Shown: positions 53,129 through 61,430 of the stretch, one piece after another
Numbering within the stretch: the first letter of the stretch is position 1
Layout: each line of letters opens with the position of its first letter
Assembly: GCF_003023845.1 (NCBI RefSeq)
Contig: NZ_PYFT01000001.1
Span: forward strand, 2,790,001 to 2,854,000
Length of the DNA stretch: 64,000 nucleotides
Direction of reading: 5' to 3'
Source of the DNA: Adhaeribacter arboris
GTDB taxonomy: Bacteria > Bacteroidota > Bacteroidia > Cytophagales > Hymenobacteraceae
Notes under the pieces: generated by a model
Told to the model about the DNA's origin: nothing
Database searches by the model: none
Seen by the model: the letters and a program-made list of their open reading frames with translations, nothing else
Position numbers and translations under genes: made by a program

Positions 53129-53190
53129 GCTCAACAGGGTGCCTAAGCCTTGTTCCGGCCGACAGCCGCCGCTTACACGAGGCTATGAAC
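53129..53190 (+). other. Degenerate attC-like site 13
   Basis: GCTCAAC (53129-53135) fits the R'' consensus RYYYAAC, and inner TAAGC/GCTTA segments can pair. The R' end is degraded (GCTATGAAC), and R'' does not complement the start of cassette 12. Confidence 0.4.
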
Positions 53191-53210
53191 AGTTATACTA
53201 AAAGAATGAC

Positions 53211-53732
53211 GTGAGATCTATTACCAGGATATCCAAACTCCATTTTTATGCCTTAGCCTTAATTCTTCTGAATTTTGGTATAAATCGCATTTTCGGATTC
53301 AGCCTAAATCTATTTCTAACAATTTGCTTAAAGTCCATTATTTACTTGTCTGGAATATTCCTTTGTCTAGTAAATTTAAAACCATTCCAAAAAAGAGCGT
53401 TTTATTATTTCATTTATCTCTTCACCCCAATTTCTTTTCTGATATTCTATTTTGTCCATGGAATATTTTGGGGACTGATTTGTTCCATGACTTTATCGCC
53501 TATATTTCCATTAAGCGCAGAGTATAAATCAGAGTTAATTATTTACGAAAAATTCAATGGTTTTTTGGGAGCCTGTTGCTATTATGAGGTACGGGAACCA
53601 AAGGTTCTCCTTTTTGAAAAAACATTAGGTGTCATTGATTTAGACGATCCATATATAAGCTTTAGAAAATTGAAGTTAAATGAAGGACAAGACTCCATTA
53701 TAGTTAATGGTCAAGGTATAAAACTACAATAG
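53211..53732 (+). CDS. Cassette 13 (probable): membrane protein
   Basis: A 173-residue protein with hydrophobic segments at about residues 10-27, 30-55 and 65-95, then a soluble C-terminal part (GACCYYEVREPKVLLFEKTL). The frame opens with GTG at 53211. It is the last gene of the same-strand run. The downstream region to 54.3 kb shows no well-formed attC, so membership in the array rests on orientation, size and the degraded site upstream. Confidence 0.6.
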   Translation: MRSITRISKLHFYALALILLNFGINRIFGFSLNLFLTICLKSIIYLSGIFLCLVNLKPFQKRAFYYFIYLFTPISFLIFYFVHGIFWGLICSMTLSPIFPLSAEYKSELIIYEKFNGFLGACCYYEVREPKVLLFEKTLGVIDLDDPYISFRKLKLNEGQDSIIVNGQGIKLQ

Positions 53733-54448
53733 TCCGGCTGTCAACACTGGCTGATTGTGATCGCTTGTTTTTAGTATTGCCACTAATCAATTCGCGACTA
53801 ACAATTAGCATAAGCGTTAATAATTGGACAAAATCCAGAAAAAAGCTCCTATTTAACATATTAATCGTTATTGGCATAGTTCATTCTAGCATTTTAGATA
53901 ACACTTTTTGGGAAACTTCTTCTGTTATTTTCACCATTAAATAAATACTTTTTAGTTGCTTATCTACAATCATATAGTTTAACAAAAAGCAATTATTTAA
54001 ACTCTTACTGCTTTGGTTTAACACAATAAACTCTGTATTTCTCTCTACTCCATTTAACCTACAACATTTAGAAAGTAATTGCGGATTCTAGCTTCTGCTC
54101 CCAGAAAGAAACAACTTAACCAGTAACTTCTTGCTGGATCCTCCAAGTGTATCAAAATCGCGCGTTTGCTGTACCAAAAACGAACAAGTTTGTCTAGTAA
54201 TAATTCTTATTCAACTCTATACCAACTACTTAACAACCCGGCACAAGGTTGGCACTTCGTATTTGTTTATGTAGAATTTAAGCGCTAGAATGAAGATTAG
54301 GCAATAAAAGCACCAGAGAAATTCATTTTTGTTCTTCCAAGGGAGGATGGAAAATGAACAAACCACTAATTACACCAGGGCTACTACAAAGGACAGAAGC
54401 TTTTACCAAAAACTGTACAACCTAAAACATATCCTTAAACCTGCGATC
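53733..54448. other. Intergenic region to the right of the array
   Basis: About 715 bp without a gene that I can support. CGACTAAC and GTTAATA near 53800-53830 could be remnants of another attC, but the pairing is poor. The right boundary of the array is therefore not sharply defined. Confidence 0.4.
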
Positions 54449-56869
54449 ATGTTCAAAAATTATTTTACAACTGCCATCCGCAATATTTGGAGAAATAAAA
54501 CCTACAGTGCCCTTAATATTTTCGGATTAGCTGTCGGTATTGCCTGCGCCGGGCTCATCTTTTTGTGGGCAGAAAATGAATGGAGCTGGGACAATTTCCA
54601 TGCAAAGAAAGACCGGTTGTTTCAATTAAAAGTAAACATGACTTTCGGCGGAAATAATTTTACTATGGGCTCCACCCCAAGGCCCATGGCCAAGGCCTTG
54701 TTAAATGAAATACCCGGTATTGCCAATACCGCCAGAGTTTCCGATGAGGGGCAACGTTTGCTTTTTAAAGCCGGCAATCGGGTGTTCTATGCAACAGGTC
54801 TTTATGCCGATGCTGCTCTGTGCACCATGTTCTCCTTCGATTTTATCGAAGGCCATGCTAAAAATGCCTTTCCGCAATTACATTCCTTAATCATTACACA
54901 AAGTACCGCCAGGAAATTTTTTGGCGGGACAAAAAATATAGTAGGCAAAACAATCCGAATTGATAATAAACAGGATTATGTGGTTAGCGGCGTGGTAAAA
55001 GACCTACCCCAAAATTCCACGTTGCAATTTGAGTGGTTGGCCTCTTACGAAATTAAGATTGTAGAGAACAAAGTACGAGCTATTAAGGATAAAATTACCC
55101 TGACCGACGATATGGACTGGAGCGGCTATGGACCATTCACCTACGTGGAGCTGGATAAAACAGCTAATCTTACTACTATCAATAACCAACTAAAAGATTT
55201 TATTCCGCAACGAGCACCCGACCAAACCAGCCAAACTTTTTTGTATCCCATGGCGCAATGGCATTTGTTTAATGAATTTACCAATGGCAAACCCACCGGT
55301 GGCGGCGCGATTACCCAGGTTCGCCTGCTAGCTGTAATTGCTTGGATTATCCTCTTCATTGCCTGCATCAACTTTATGAATCTTGCCACGGCCAATAGTC
55401 ATAAAAGAGCCAGAGAAATCGGGGTAAGAAAGGTGTTGGGTGCGGAAAAGACAAGATTGGTTTTTCAGTTTTTAACCGAAGCTTTATTCCTGTCCGCCAT
55501 TGCCGCGGTGTTTGCAGTCATTATTATTAGTATAGCGCTGCCCACCTTCAATGCCCTCATGCAAAAACAGCTTTCCCTCCATTTGGAAAGTCCCTTCCAT
55601 ATAACTGGCTTATTGGTGATTGTTCTTATTTGTGGCTTGGTTGCCGGCAGTTATCCCGCCTGGTATCTTTCCTCATTCCATCCTGTTCTTGTACTGAAAG
55701 GATTGAAAATGAAAAACGGCAGCGCTGCCTTTATCCGGAAAGGTTTGGTTGTCTTTCAGTTTGCCGCATCCGTTGTATTTATCATTAGTACTGTTATTGT
55801 TTACCTGCAGATACAACATGTAAAAAATAGGAACCTCGGCTTTCATAAAAACAATCTAATCGAGATAAATCCGGAACGGGCTATTTCAAAAGTATTCCCG
55901 CTCATTAAAAATGATTTACTGAGCACCGGTGTCATCCAGAATGTTGCTCTGGCCGATCATTCCATCCTACAGGGTGGGAATACGGATAACCGGTTTAGGT
56001 GGCAGGGAAAACCAGATGGCCAGGAGGTATCCATTGCGAATAGAAGTGTAAGCCCGGAATTTATTGCTGCCTCTGGATTAGAAATTATTGACGGAAGAGA
56101 TTTTAGAAATAATACTTCCGCAGAAAAGTCGAAGGTTATTATTAATAAAGCAATGGCTGATTTGATGGGTCAGGAAAGTGCGGTTGGAAAGATTATTCAA
56201 TCGCCCAGAGGAAATGCGGATAATGTATTCACCAACATGACCGTCATTGGTGTCGTCAACGATTATGTGTATGGAAATATATACGGCAAAGCCCAACCTT
56301 TAATTATCTTTTGTCAGTCCCCGGAAAACCAGAATTTCATATACATAAGAACAAAGGCACCCGGCAACGCCCCACAGGCACTAGCCAGGATAGAAGAAGT
56401 AATGAAAAGATATAATCCGGCTTATCCTTTAGAGTATACATTTGTGGATGACCAATTTAATAATCTGTTTTCTAATGAAACACACATCAGCCAAATCTCG
56501 GGTGTGTTTGCCGCATTAGCCATAATCATTTCGTGCTTAGGCTTATTTGGTTTGGCAACCTACACGGCCGAAAGAAGAACCAAAGAAATAGGTATCCGCA
56601 AAGTATTAGGGGCTAGTGTTACCAACATTACCACCTTACTATCAAAAGATTTTTTACAGTTAGTAGCCATTGCCTGCCTGCTGGCTTTTCCCGTGGGGTG
56701 GTGGCTGATGCAAAACTGGCTGCAAAACTATGAATATCGAATCAATGTAAGCTGGTGGATATTTTTAGTAGCGGGATTGTTAGCGTTTGTAATTGCTCTG
56801 ATGACGGTCAGTTTCCAAGCCATTAAAGCCGCTATGGCCAACCCGGTAAAGAGCTTGAGAACGGAGTGA
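54449..56869 (+). CDS. FtsX/MacB-type ABC transporter permease
   Basis: An 806-residue permease from the ATG at 54449 (MFKNYFTTAIRNIWRNKTYS is the standard start of this Bacteroidota family; the frame itself extends 40 codons further upstream). It has the duplicated MacB-type layout: an N-terminal helix, a periplasmic domain of about 220 residues, an FtsX membrane domain (NFMNLATANSHKRAREIGVR), and a second periplasmic and FtsX half with TAERRTKEIGIRKVLGAS. Such permeases pair with an ATPase, not encoded here, in export or lipoprotein mechanotransmission. It is transcribed away from the array and stands alone. Confidence 0.9.
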   Translation: MFKNYFTTAIRNIWRNKTYSALNIFGLAVGIACAGLIFLWAENEWSWDNFHAKKDRLFQLKVNMTFGGNNFTMGSTPRPMAKALLNEIPGIANTARVSDEGQRLLFKAGNRVFYATGLYADAALCTMFSFDFIEGHAKNAFPQLHSLIITQSTARKFFGGTKNIVGKTIRIDNKQDYVVSGVVKDLPQNSTLQFEWLASYEIKIVENKVRAIKDKITLTDDMDWSGYGPFTYVELDKTANLTTINNQLKDFIPQRAPDQTSQTFLYPMAQWHLFNEFTNGKPTGGGAITQVRLLAVIAWIILFIACINFMNLATANSHKRAREIGVRKVLGAEKTRLVFQFLTEALFLSAIAAVFAVIIISIALPTFNALMQKQLSLHLESPFHITGLLVIVLICGLVAGSYPAWYLSSFHPVLVLKGLKMKNGSAAFIRKGLVVFQFAASVVFIISTVIVYLQIQHVKNRNLGFHKNNLIEINPERAISKVFPLIKNDLLSTGVIQNVALADHSILQGGNTDNRFRWQGKPDGQEVSIANRSVSPEFIAASGLEIIDGRDFRNNTSAEKSKVIINKAMADLMGQESAVGKIIQSPRGNADNVFTNMTVIGVVNDYVYGNIYGKAQPLIIFCQSPENQNFIYIRTKAPGNAPQALARIEEVMKRYNPAYPLEYTFVDDQFNNLFSNETHISQISGVFAALAIIISCLGLFGLATYTAERRTKEIGIRKVLGASVTNITTLLSKDFLQLVAIACLLAFPVGWWLMQNWLQNYEYRINVSWWIFLVAGLLAFVIALMTVSFQAIKAAMANPVKSLRTE

Positions 56870-57250
56870 GGTGTCAGATCTATTCTTTTGATCCTTGTTC
56901 TGGTAATGCTTTAAAACTATTTAAAGGTGACTGGCACAACTTAACGCCACGCAAAACATCCAAAAAATTAGATATAAGAGAATAGCGCTAGGAACGCTAA
57001 GTCATTAACGACTAAAGCGTTGCTACTCCCCTCCTACTCCGCTAATTAAGTCTTATAAGTTCAAATATGTAAAACAGCTAAATATAATCTCCTAACAATG
57101 GTTGTTCTCCAGACATTTGGTCCATGTATTTTGGAACAAGACAGACTATTCATGCTACCATTACGTACTTGAGTTATTTTCTTATTCAAGCACAACCTAG
57201 AATTAATCTGTCCAGTAAAAGAGCAAGTCTGTCAAGTAAAAGAGCAAGCT
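56870..57250. other. Intergenic region with tandem repeat before the dehydrogenase
   Basis: About 380 bp. The last 42 bp are a tandem pair of 21-bp units, described separately. No other gene or terminator is clear. Confidence 0.4.
57208..57249. repeat. Tandem 21-bp repeat directly before the alcohol dehydrogenase ATG
   Basis: Units 57208-57228 and 57229-57249 match in 19 of 21 bases; each contains AGTAAAAGAGCAAG. The second unit ends one base before the ATG. It could be a regulator-binding array or a recent slippage duplication of the ribosome-binding region. Confidence 0.65.
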
Positions 57251-58333
57251 ATGAACCCATTACCAACCAAAGGATACGGAGCTACGGGCTCCTTTTTTAG
57301 TGAACTAAAACCCCTGGACTTCGAGCGAAAAGCACCCCAAGCCGATGAGATTTTAATTGATATTTTATATACCGGGGTTTGTCATTCGGATTTACACCAG
57401 GTGAAAAACGACTGGGGCAATACCATCTATCCCTGCGTACCCGGCCACGAGATTGTCGGCAAAGTAGCCCAAGCGGGTGCGGCGGTCACCAAGTTTAAAG
57501 TCGGTGATATAGTTGGGGTGGGTTGCATGATTGATTCCTGCGGGGTTTGTCCTTCCTGCGCCGAAGGAGAGCAGCAGTACTGCGAGGGGCCGGTAAGTTG
57601 GACGGCCACCTACAATGGATACATGAAACCCGATGGGAGTGGTTTTAACACCTTTGGCGGTTACTCCGACAAAATTGTGGTCAAAGAATCCTTTGTATTA
57701 AAGATACCGGCAACTTTGGATATTAAAGCGGCTGCCCCTATTCTTTGCGCCGGAGTGACGACGTACTCTCCGCTTAGACACTGGCAGGTAAAAGCGGGGG
57801 ATAAAGTAGCCGTGGTTGGTTTAGGCGGTTTAGGCCACATGGGGGTGCAGCTAGCCAAAGCCATGGGCGCAGCGGTTACCGTGATTACCACTTCCAAGGA
57901 AAAACAAGCCGATGCCGAAAAATTAGGCGCGCACCAGGTGCTTTTTTCAGAAGATACCGAAGCGATGCAGCAGCATGAACGCGCTTTTGATTTTATTTTG
58001 AATACCATTCCGGATGCTTACGACATCAACGATTATATAAGTCTTTTGAAAAGAGACGGTGCCGTTGTGGCCGTGGGGGTACTAGCGCCTTACAAAAAAC
58101 CCACGAACAATATGGAAGTAGCGATGCACCGCCGGACGGTAGCCGGTTCATTAATTGGGAGTATCCAAGAAACGCAGGAAGTATTAGATTTTTGCGCCGA
58201 ACACCAGATTTTACCCGAAGTAGAAATCATTCCTATCCAGCAGATTAATCAAGCCTTTAAACGCATGCAGCAAAAAGAAGTGCATTATCGGTTTGTTATC
58301 GATATGCAATCCTTAAAAGAGGAAAGTAATTAG
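57251..58333 (+). CDS. Zinc-dependent alcohol dehydrogenase (NAD(P)H, CAD/YahK-like)
   Basis: A 360-residue medium-chain dehydrogenase. The catalytic zinc ligands are in GVCHSDLHQ and VPGHEIVG. The structural zinc site is the cysteine set in CMIDSCGVCPSCAEGEQQYC. The Rossmann nucleotide-binding motif is VVGLGGLGHMGVQLAKA. The overall pattern is that of cinnamyl-alcohol-dehydrogenase/YahK-type enzymes, which reduce aldehydes with NADPH. Length is normal for the family. The gene ends 40 bp before a long hairpin shared with the convergent catalase gene. Confidence 0.93.
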   Translation: MNPLPTKGYGATGSFFSELKPLDFERKAPQADEILIDILYTGVCHSDLHQVKNDWGNTIYPCVPGHEIVGKVAQAGAAVTKFKVGDIVGVGCMIDSCGVCPSCAEGEQQYCEGPVSWTATYNGYMKPDGSGFNTFGGYSDKIVVKESFVLKIPATLDIKAAAPILCAGVTTYSPLRHWQVKAGDKVAVVGLGGLGHMGVQLAKAMGAAVTVITTSKEKQADAEKLGAHQVLFSEDTEAMQQHERAFDFILNTIPDAYDINDYISLLKRDGAVVAVGVLAPYKKPTNNMEVAMHRRTVAGSLIGSIQETQEVLDFCAEHQILPEVEIIPIQQINQAFKRMQQKEVHYRFVIDMQSLKEESN

Positions 58334-58371
58334 CTTACCGGAGTTATTTCCATAATGCCGCGATAGCTACC

Positions 58372-58427
58372 AAGTCAGGAGAAACCTACAGCTATTCCCA
58401 GGAGTAGCTGTAGGTTTCTCCTGACTT
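58372..58427. terminator. 23-bp perfect hairpin between convergent genes
   Basis: Arms 58372-58394 and 58405-58427 are exact reverse complements of 23 bp with a 10-base loop. It overlaps the end of the catalase-family gene (stop at 58426-58428). It probably acts as a bidirectional terminator, although no long T-run follows. Confidence 0.7.
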
Positions 58428-59531
58428 AATCCGGTAGTTGATTAATGTCGCGGGGTTCTAAGCGAATTTGGGCATTCATCTCGTGCCGGTACCGGCTAGA
58501 AGTTTCGTAGGCCAAACGTCTTGCCCGGTTGATAGATCCTAAAGGCTGGTGTTCCGGTAAACAATGAAACGGATTGAACGAAAGCACATCGTCGGCAAAC
58601 ACCCTTCGCGCCGGACTGTAGGCCTCTTGCGCCGGAATCACGATCTTCCCAATGGGTTGATATGGGCTTAGCTCTTCGGGCCATTCTACGGAGGCATCTT
58701 CCACGGGCATGGTGCGCAGATCGGTACAAAGCTGGGCCCGTAACTCGTACTCGGCTCCTTGCTGGCGAAAGAAGTCCACTACCACGTCTCGCCAGGTTTC
58801 CTCATCTTCTACTTTCAACTCTTGCTTAGCTAAAGCCTGCACGTTGCCCGAAAGCGGTGCCGCACTAATCTTAGCCACGTAGTCCCCGTACCGGAAGGCT
58901 CCCATGGAGTGGTAGGTTTCCCCCAGAATGTGGTAATGCGGATGTCCCGGTCCAATCGGGTTGATTTGCGGATCCACGCCCACGGCTTGCAATGCTTTAT
59001 TGGCAACTCGCGACACAGCCGACAACGCCTCTTGGAAAGCTTCCGGCGTATGGGCGAGTTTCTCTAGTTTCAGCTGCATGTCATGGTAGCTGTTGATGTC
59101 GCCCGTAGGGATCACGGGATCACTCACCAACAAGAAATCTTGGGTGACCTCGTCCGCTTTATCCGGCAGAAACTTGCGTCCTTCCACGCCAATTACCTTT
59201 ATGGCAAATCCCTTGAAAGTAGATTGTTTATCCGAACCCAGCGCGCCCGGGGCGGAAGACAAACGAATTATCACGGGGTAAGTGCGGGCTTGTTGAAATA
59301 ATCCTTGCGCTAGATGGCTGGGCAAATTAGAGTAAACGTGCAGCTCCCCCGAAGAATACCATGGCTTTTAGCGTGCGCATCCCGGATGGCGTGACGGTGC
59401 TTGTCGAACATATAGCGGTTCAACCGGCTCATCGAAGCCACCGTTTCTTCCGTTAATTGCTGTTCATCGGGTTGGGTTTCTTCCACGCCACTGTCGAAGC
59501 GGACGTAAGAAGCAGGTTGAGTGATAGACAT
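58426..59531 (-). pseudogene. Catalase-family protein, one-base frameshift
   Basis: Two minus-strand frames make one protein. The first (from the ATG at 59531) reads MSITQPASYVRFDSGVEETQ to HAKSHGILRG and then runs to a false stop. Continuing one frame over gives GELHVYSNLPSHLAQGLFQQ and the rest, with STFKGFAIKV, GDINSYHDMQLKLE and a histidine-rich HPHYHILGETYHSMGAFRYG, as in heme catalase-related proteins of about 365 residues. The shift is in a run of five G (minus strand, near 59345); six would restore the frame. It is probably intact in the organism. It would act on peroxides or as a related heme enzyme. Confidence 0.8.
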
Positions 59532-59639
59532 AGGGACGATTGCTTTAGTAGGAAAAAGATAAACGCTCTCTTGCTTAATTAATAAGGTTGTACAATCCGG
59601 TAAGATTTAAATCCCACTTATACTGTCAGGGGAACTGAT

Positions 59640-60409
59640 TTAAGAAAGGTCCTGGGCCTCTAACCAGTTATAGACGTACTCGGCTACTTCTTCCCAGCCC
59701 GGCTCACCGCAGATAAAATGACTCCGGTTGGCAAATTCCTGCAATGCCGTTACACTATTCATATCGGTATAGCCTCGCACGTTTTTCTCGTTTAAGTGCG
59801 GGGGACGATCTGATCTTTCTCGCCGGCGATAAACAGCAAGGGCACGTGCGGCAAGTCCAGATCTACCCGGCCCGCCTCGCCCATACAATCCCGGAACACG
59901 TTGCGGCTATCGTGCGTCGCGTACTGCTCATAAGCAAGGGTGGCTTCTGCTTCACTCAAGGTATTGGCAAAAGAAGCGTGGAAGGTTGCGGCATCCATGT
60001 AAATGGGTTCGTTTCCTTTCAGGGGATTGGCGATGGTAGCGCTGTTTTTGACAAAGCTCCAGTCCAGATCTACCATCGCGTTCGGGGCTACGGAGTCGAT
60101 GGGCACCCCAGCTGCAATCAGCTCCCGGTTCGCCAGTAATTGCACGATTAAACCGCCTACGGAATGGCCAATGACAATAGGTTTCGTTTCTTGGTCTAAA
60201 ATCAGCGTTTCAATGGCAGTCACTACATCATTTAATTCTAAATCGCCTAAACCAGCGGGTGGGTTCTGCCGCAGCTCGGCCGGCTCTCCTTCATGTAAAG
60301 GCCAGGCGGGAGCTAAACACGTATATCCCCGTTGGCTAAAATAGTGCAACCAATTTCCCCAGCTTTTTTGGTTTTGGAACATGCCGTGCACAAATAGGAT
60401 CGTCTTCAT
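59640..60409 (-). pseudogene. Alpha/beta hydrolase, one-base frameshift
   Basis: The ATG at 60409 opens MKTILFVHGMFQNQKSWGNW, with an oxyanion HGM and a nucleophile elbow IGHSVGGL. The frame stops after AGEKDQIVP, but a second frame continues with PHLNEKN, HFICGEPGWEEVAEYVYNWL and an intact end, containing the C-terminal catalytic histidine region. The shift lies in a run of five C (minus strand, near 59802); six would join the two into a normal protein of about 256 residues. A likely consensus error rather than a dead gene. Relatives hydrolyse esters or act as non-heme chloroperoxidases. Confidence 0.8.
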
Positions 60410-60673
60410 CGTAGTAGTTTTTTGGTCTTCCTGGCATGTACGGAGAAAGGTTTTGGCTGGATTGCCAGTCAATAAATCAAAAGGTTTAATTTTAGTATTT
60501 TACATTCGGATTAGGTCAAGAAATACCTTCATCCATTTTTAGGAAAACGGCCCTTTTACGAGGCAATTTCTTTAAGCTAATTTAGGACAAGAAACTAGGT
60601 GCCGTTTCGTATTTTTAAAATGATAATCCATTTTCCATTGGTGACGAAAAAGAGTTATAAACGTTATACTTAT

Positions 60674-60682
60674 GTGATAACT
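60674..60682. promoter_or_regulatory. GTGATAACT element upstream of the response regulator
   Basis: GTGATAACT lies 44 bp before the response regulator ATG and recurs at 63191-63199 before the spondin-domain gene. It may be a half-site for the adjacent OmpR-type regulator. Confidence 0.35.
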
Positions 60683-60725
60683 CCCCCCTGGCTTTCCCGT
60701 TCCTATACATATTACTTATACCCCC

Positions 60726-61429
60726 ATGAAAGAAGTATTATTAGTAGAGGATGATCCGTATATGGCCGAACTGATAAGAATTCATCTTGCCGATGGGGGT
60801 ATTACTTGCAGGTTTGTGAATCGGGCCGGGAGGGATTAAGGCAGGCCCAGCTGCGCCTTTTTGATCTGATTATTCTGGATATCATGCTGCCCGATTTAAG
60901 CGGCCTCGACCTCTGCCAAACACTGCGCGCCCAACAGGTGTCTGCTCCAATTATGATGTTAACTTCTAAAAGTGAGGAAATTGACAAGGTACTGGGACTG
61001 GAGTTAGGCGCGGATGACTACGTGACCAAGCCCTTTAGTATTCGGGAGTTTATGGCCCGGGTAAAAGCCCTGCTGCGCCGCCACGAACAATCTCTCCTTC
61101 ACCCTCCAGATCCAGCCAATGGCCCCATTCGAGCCGGTGTTCTGCTTATCGACCCCAAAAAGCGGCAGGTATTTTTAAAAGAGCAGCCAGTTGAATTAAC
61201 CCTGAAAGAATTTGATTTACTTTTTTTACTGGCCTCCAACCCAGGACGCCATTATTCCCGGCGGGAACTGCTGCAGCAAGTTTGGGGCTACGAGTTTGAA
61301 GGCTATCAGCACACCGTTACGGCTCATATTAACCGGCTACGCACTAAAATCGAAGAAAATCTAGCTGCTCCCCACTATATTCTTACTTCCTGGGGAATAG
61401 GTTACCGGTTTACCGATACCCCCGATTAA
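60726..61429 (+). pseudogene. OmpR-family response regulator, one-base frameshift near the start
   Basis: The ATG at 60726 opens MKEVLLVEDDPYMAELIRIH with the acidic pocket (EDD). The frame is lost in a run of five G near 60797. The rest continues one frame over as YYLQVCESGREGL, then LIILDIMLPDLSG with the phospho-accepting aspartate, LTSKSEEIDKVLGLELGADD and YVTKPF. The C-terminal winged helix (ELTLKEFDLLFLLA, VTAHINRLRTKIEE, GIGYRF) is complete. One added G restores a normal regulator of about 234 residues. It ends one base before the kinase gene, so the two form a two-component operon. A sequence error is more likely than decay. Confidence 0.85.
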
Positions 61430-61430
61430 T

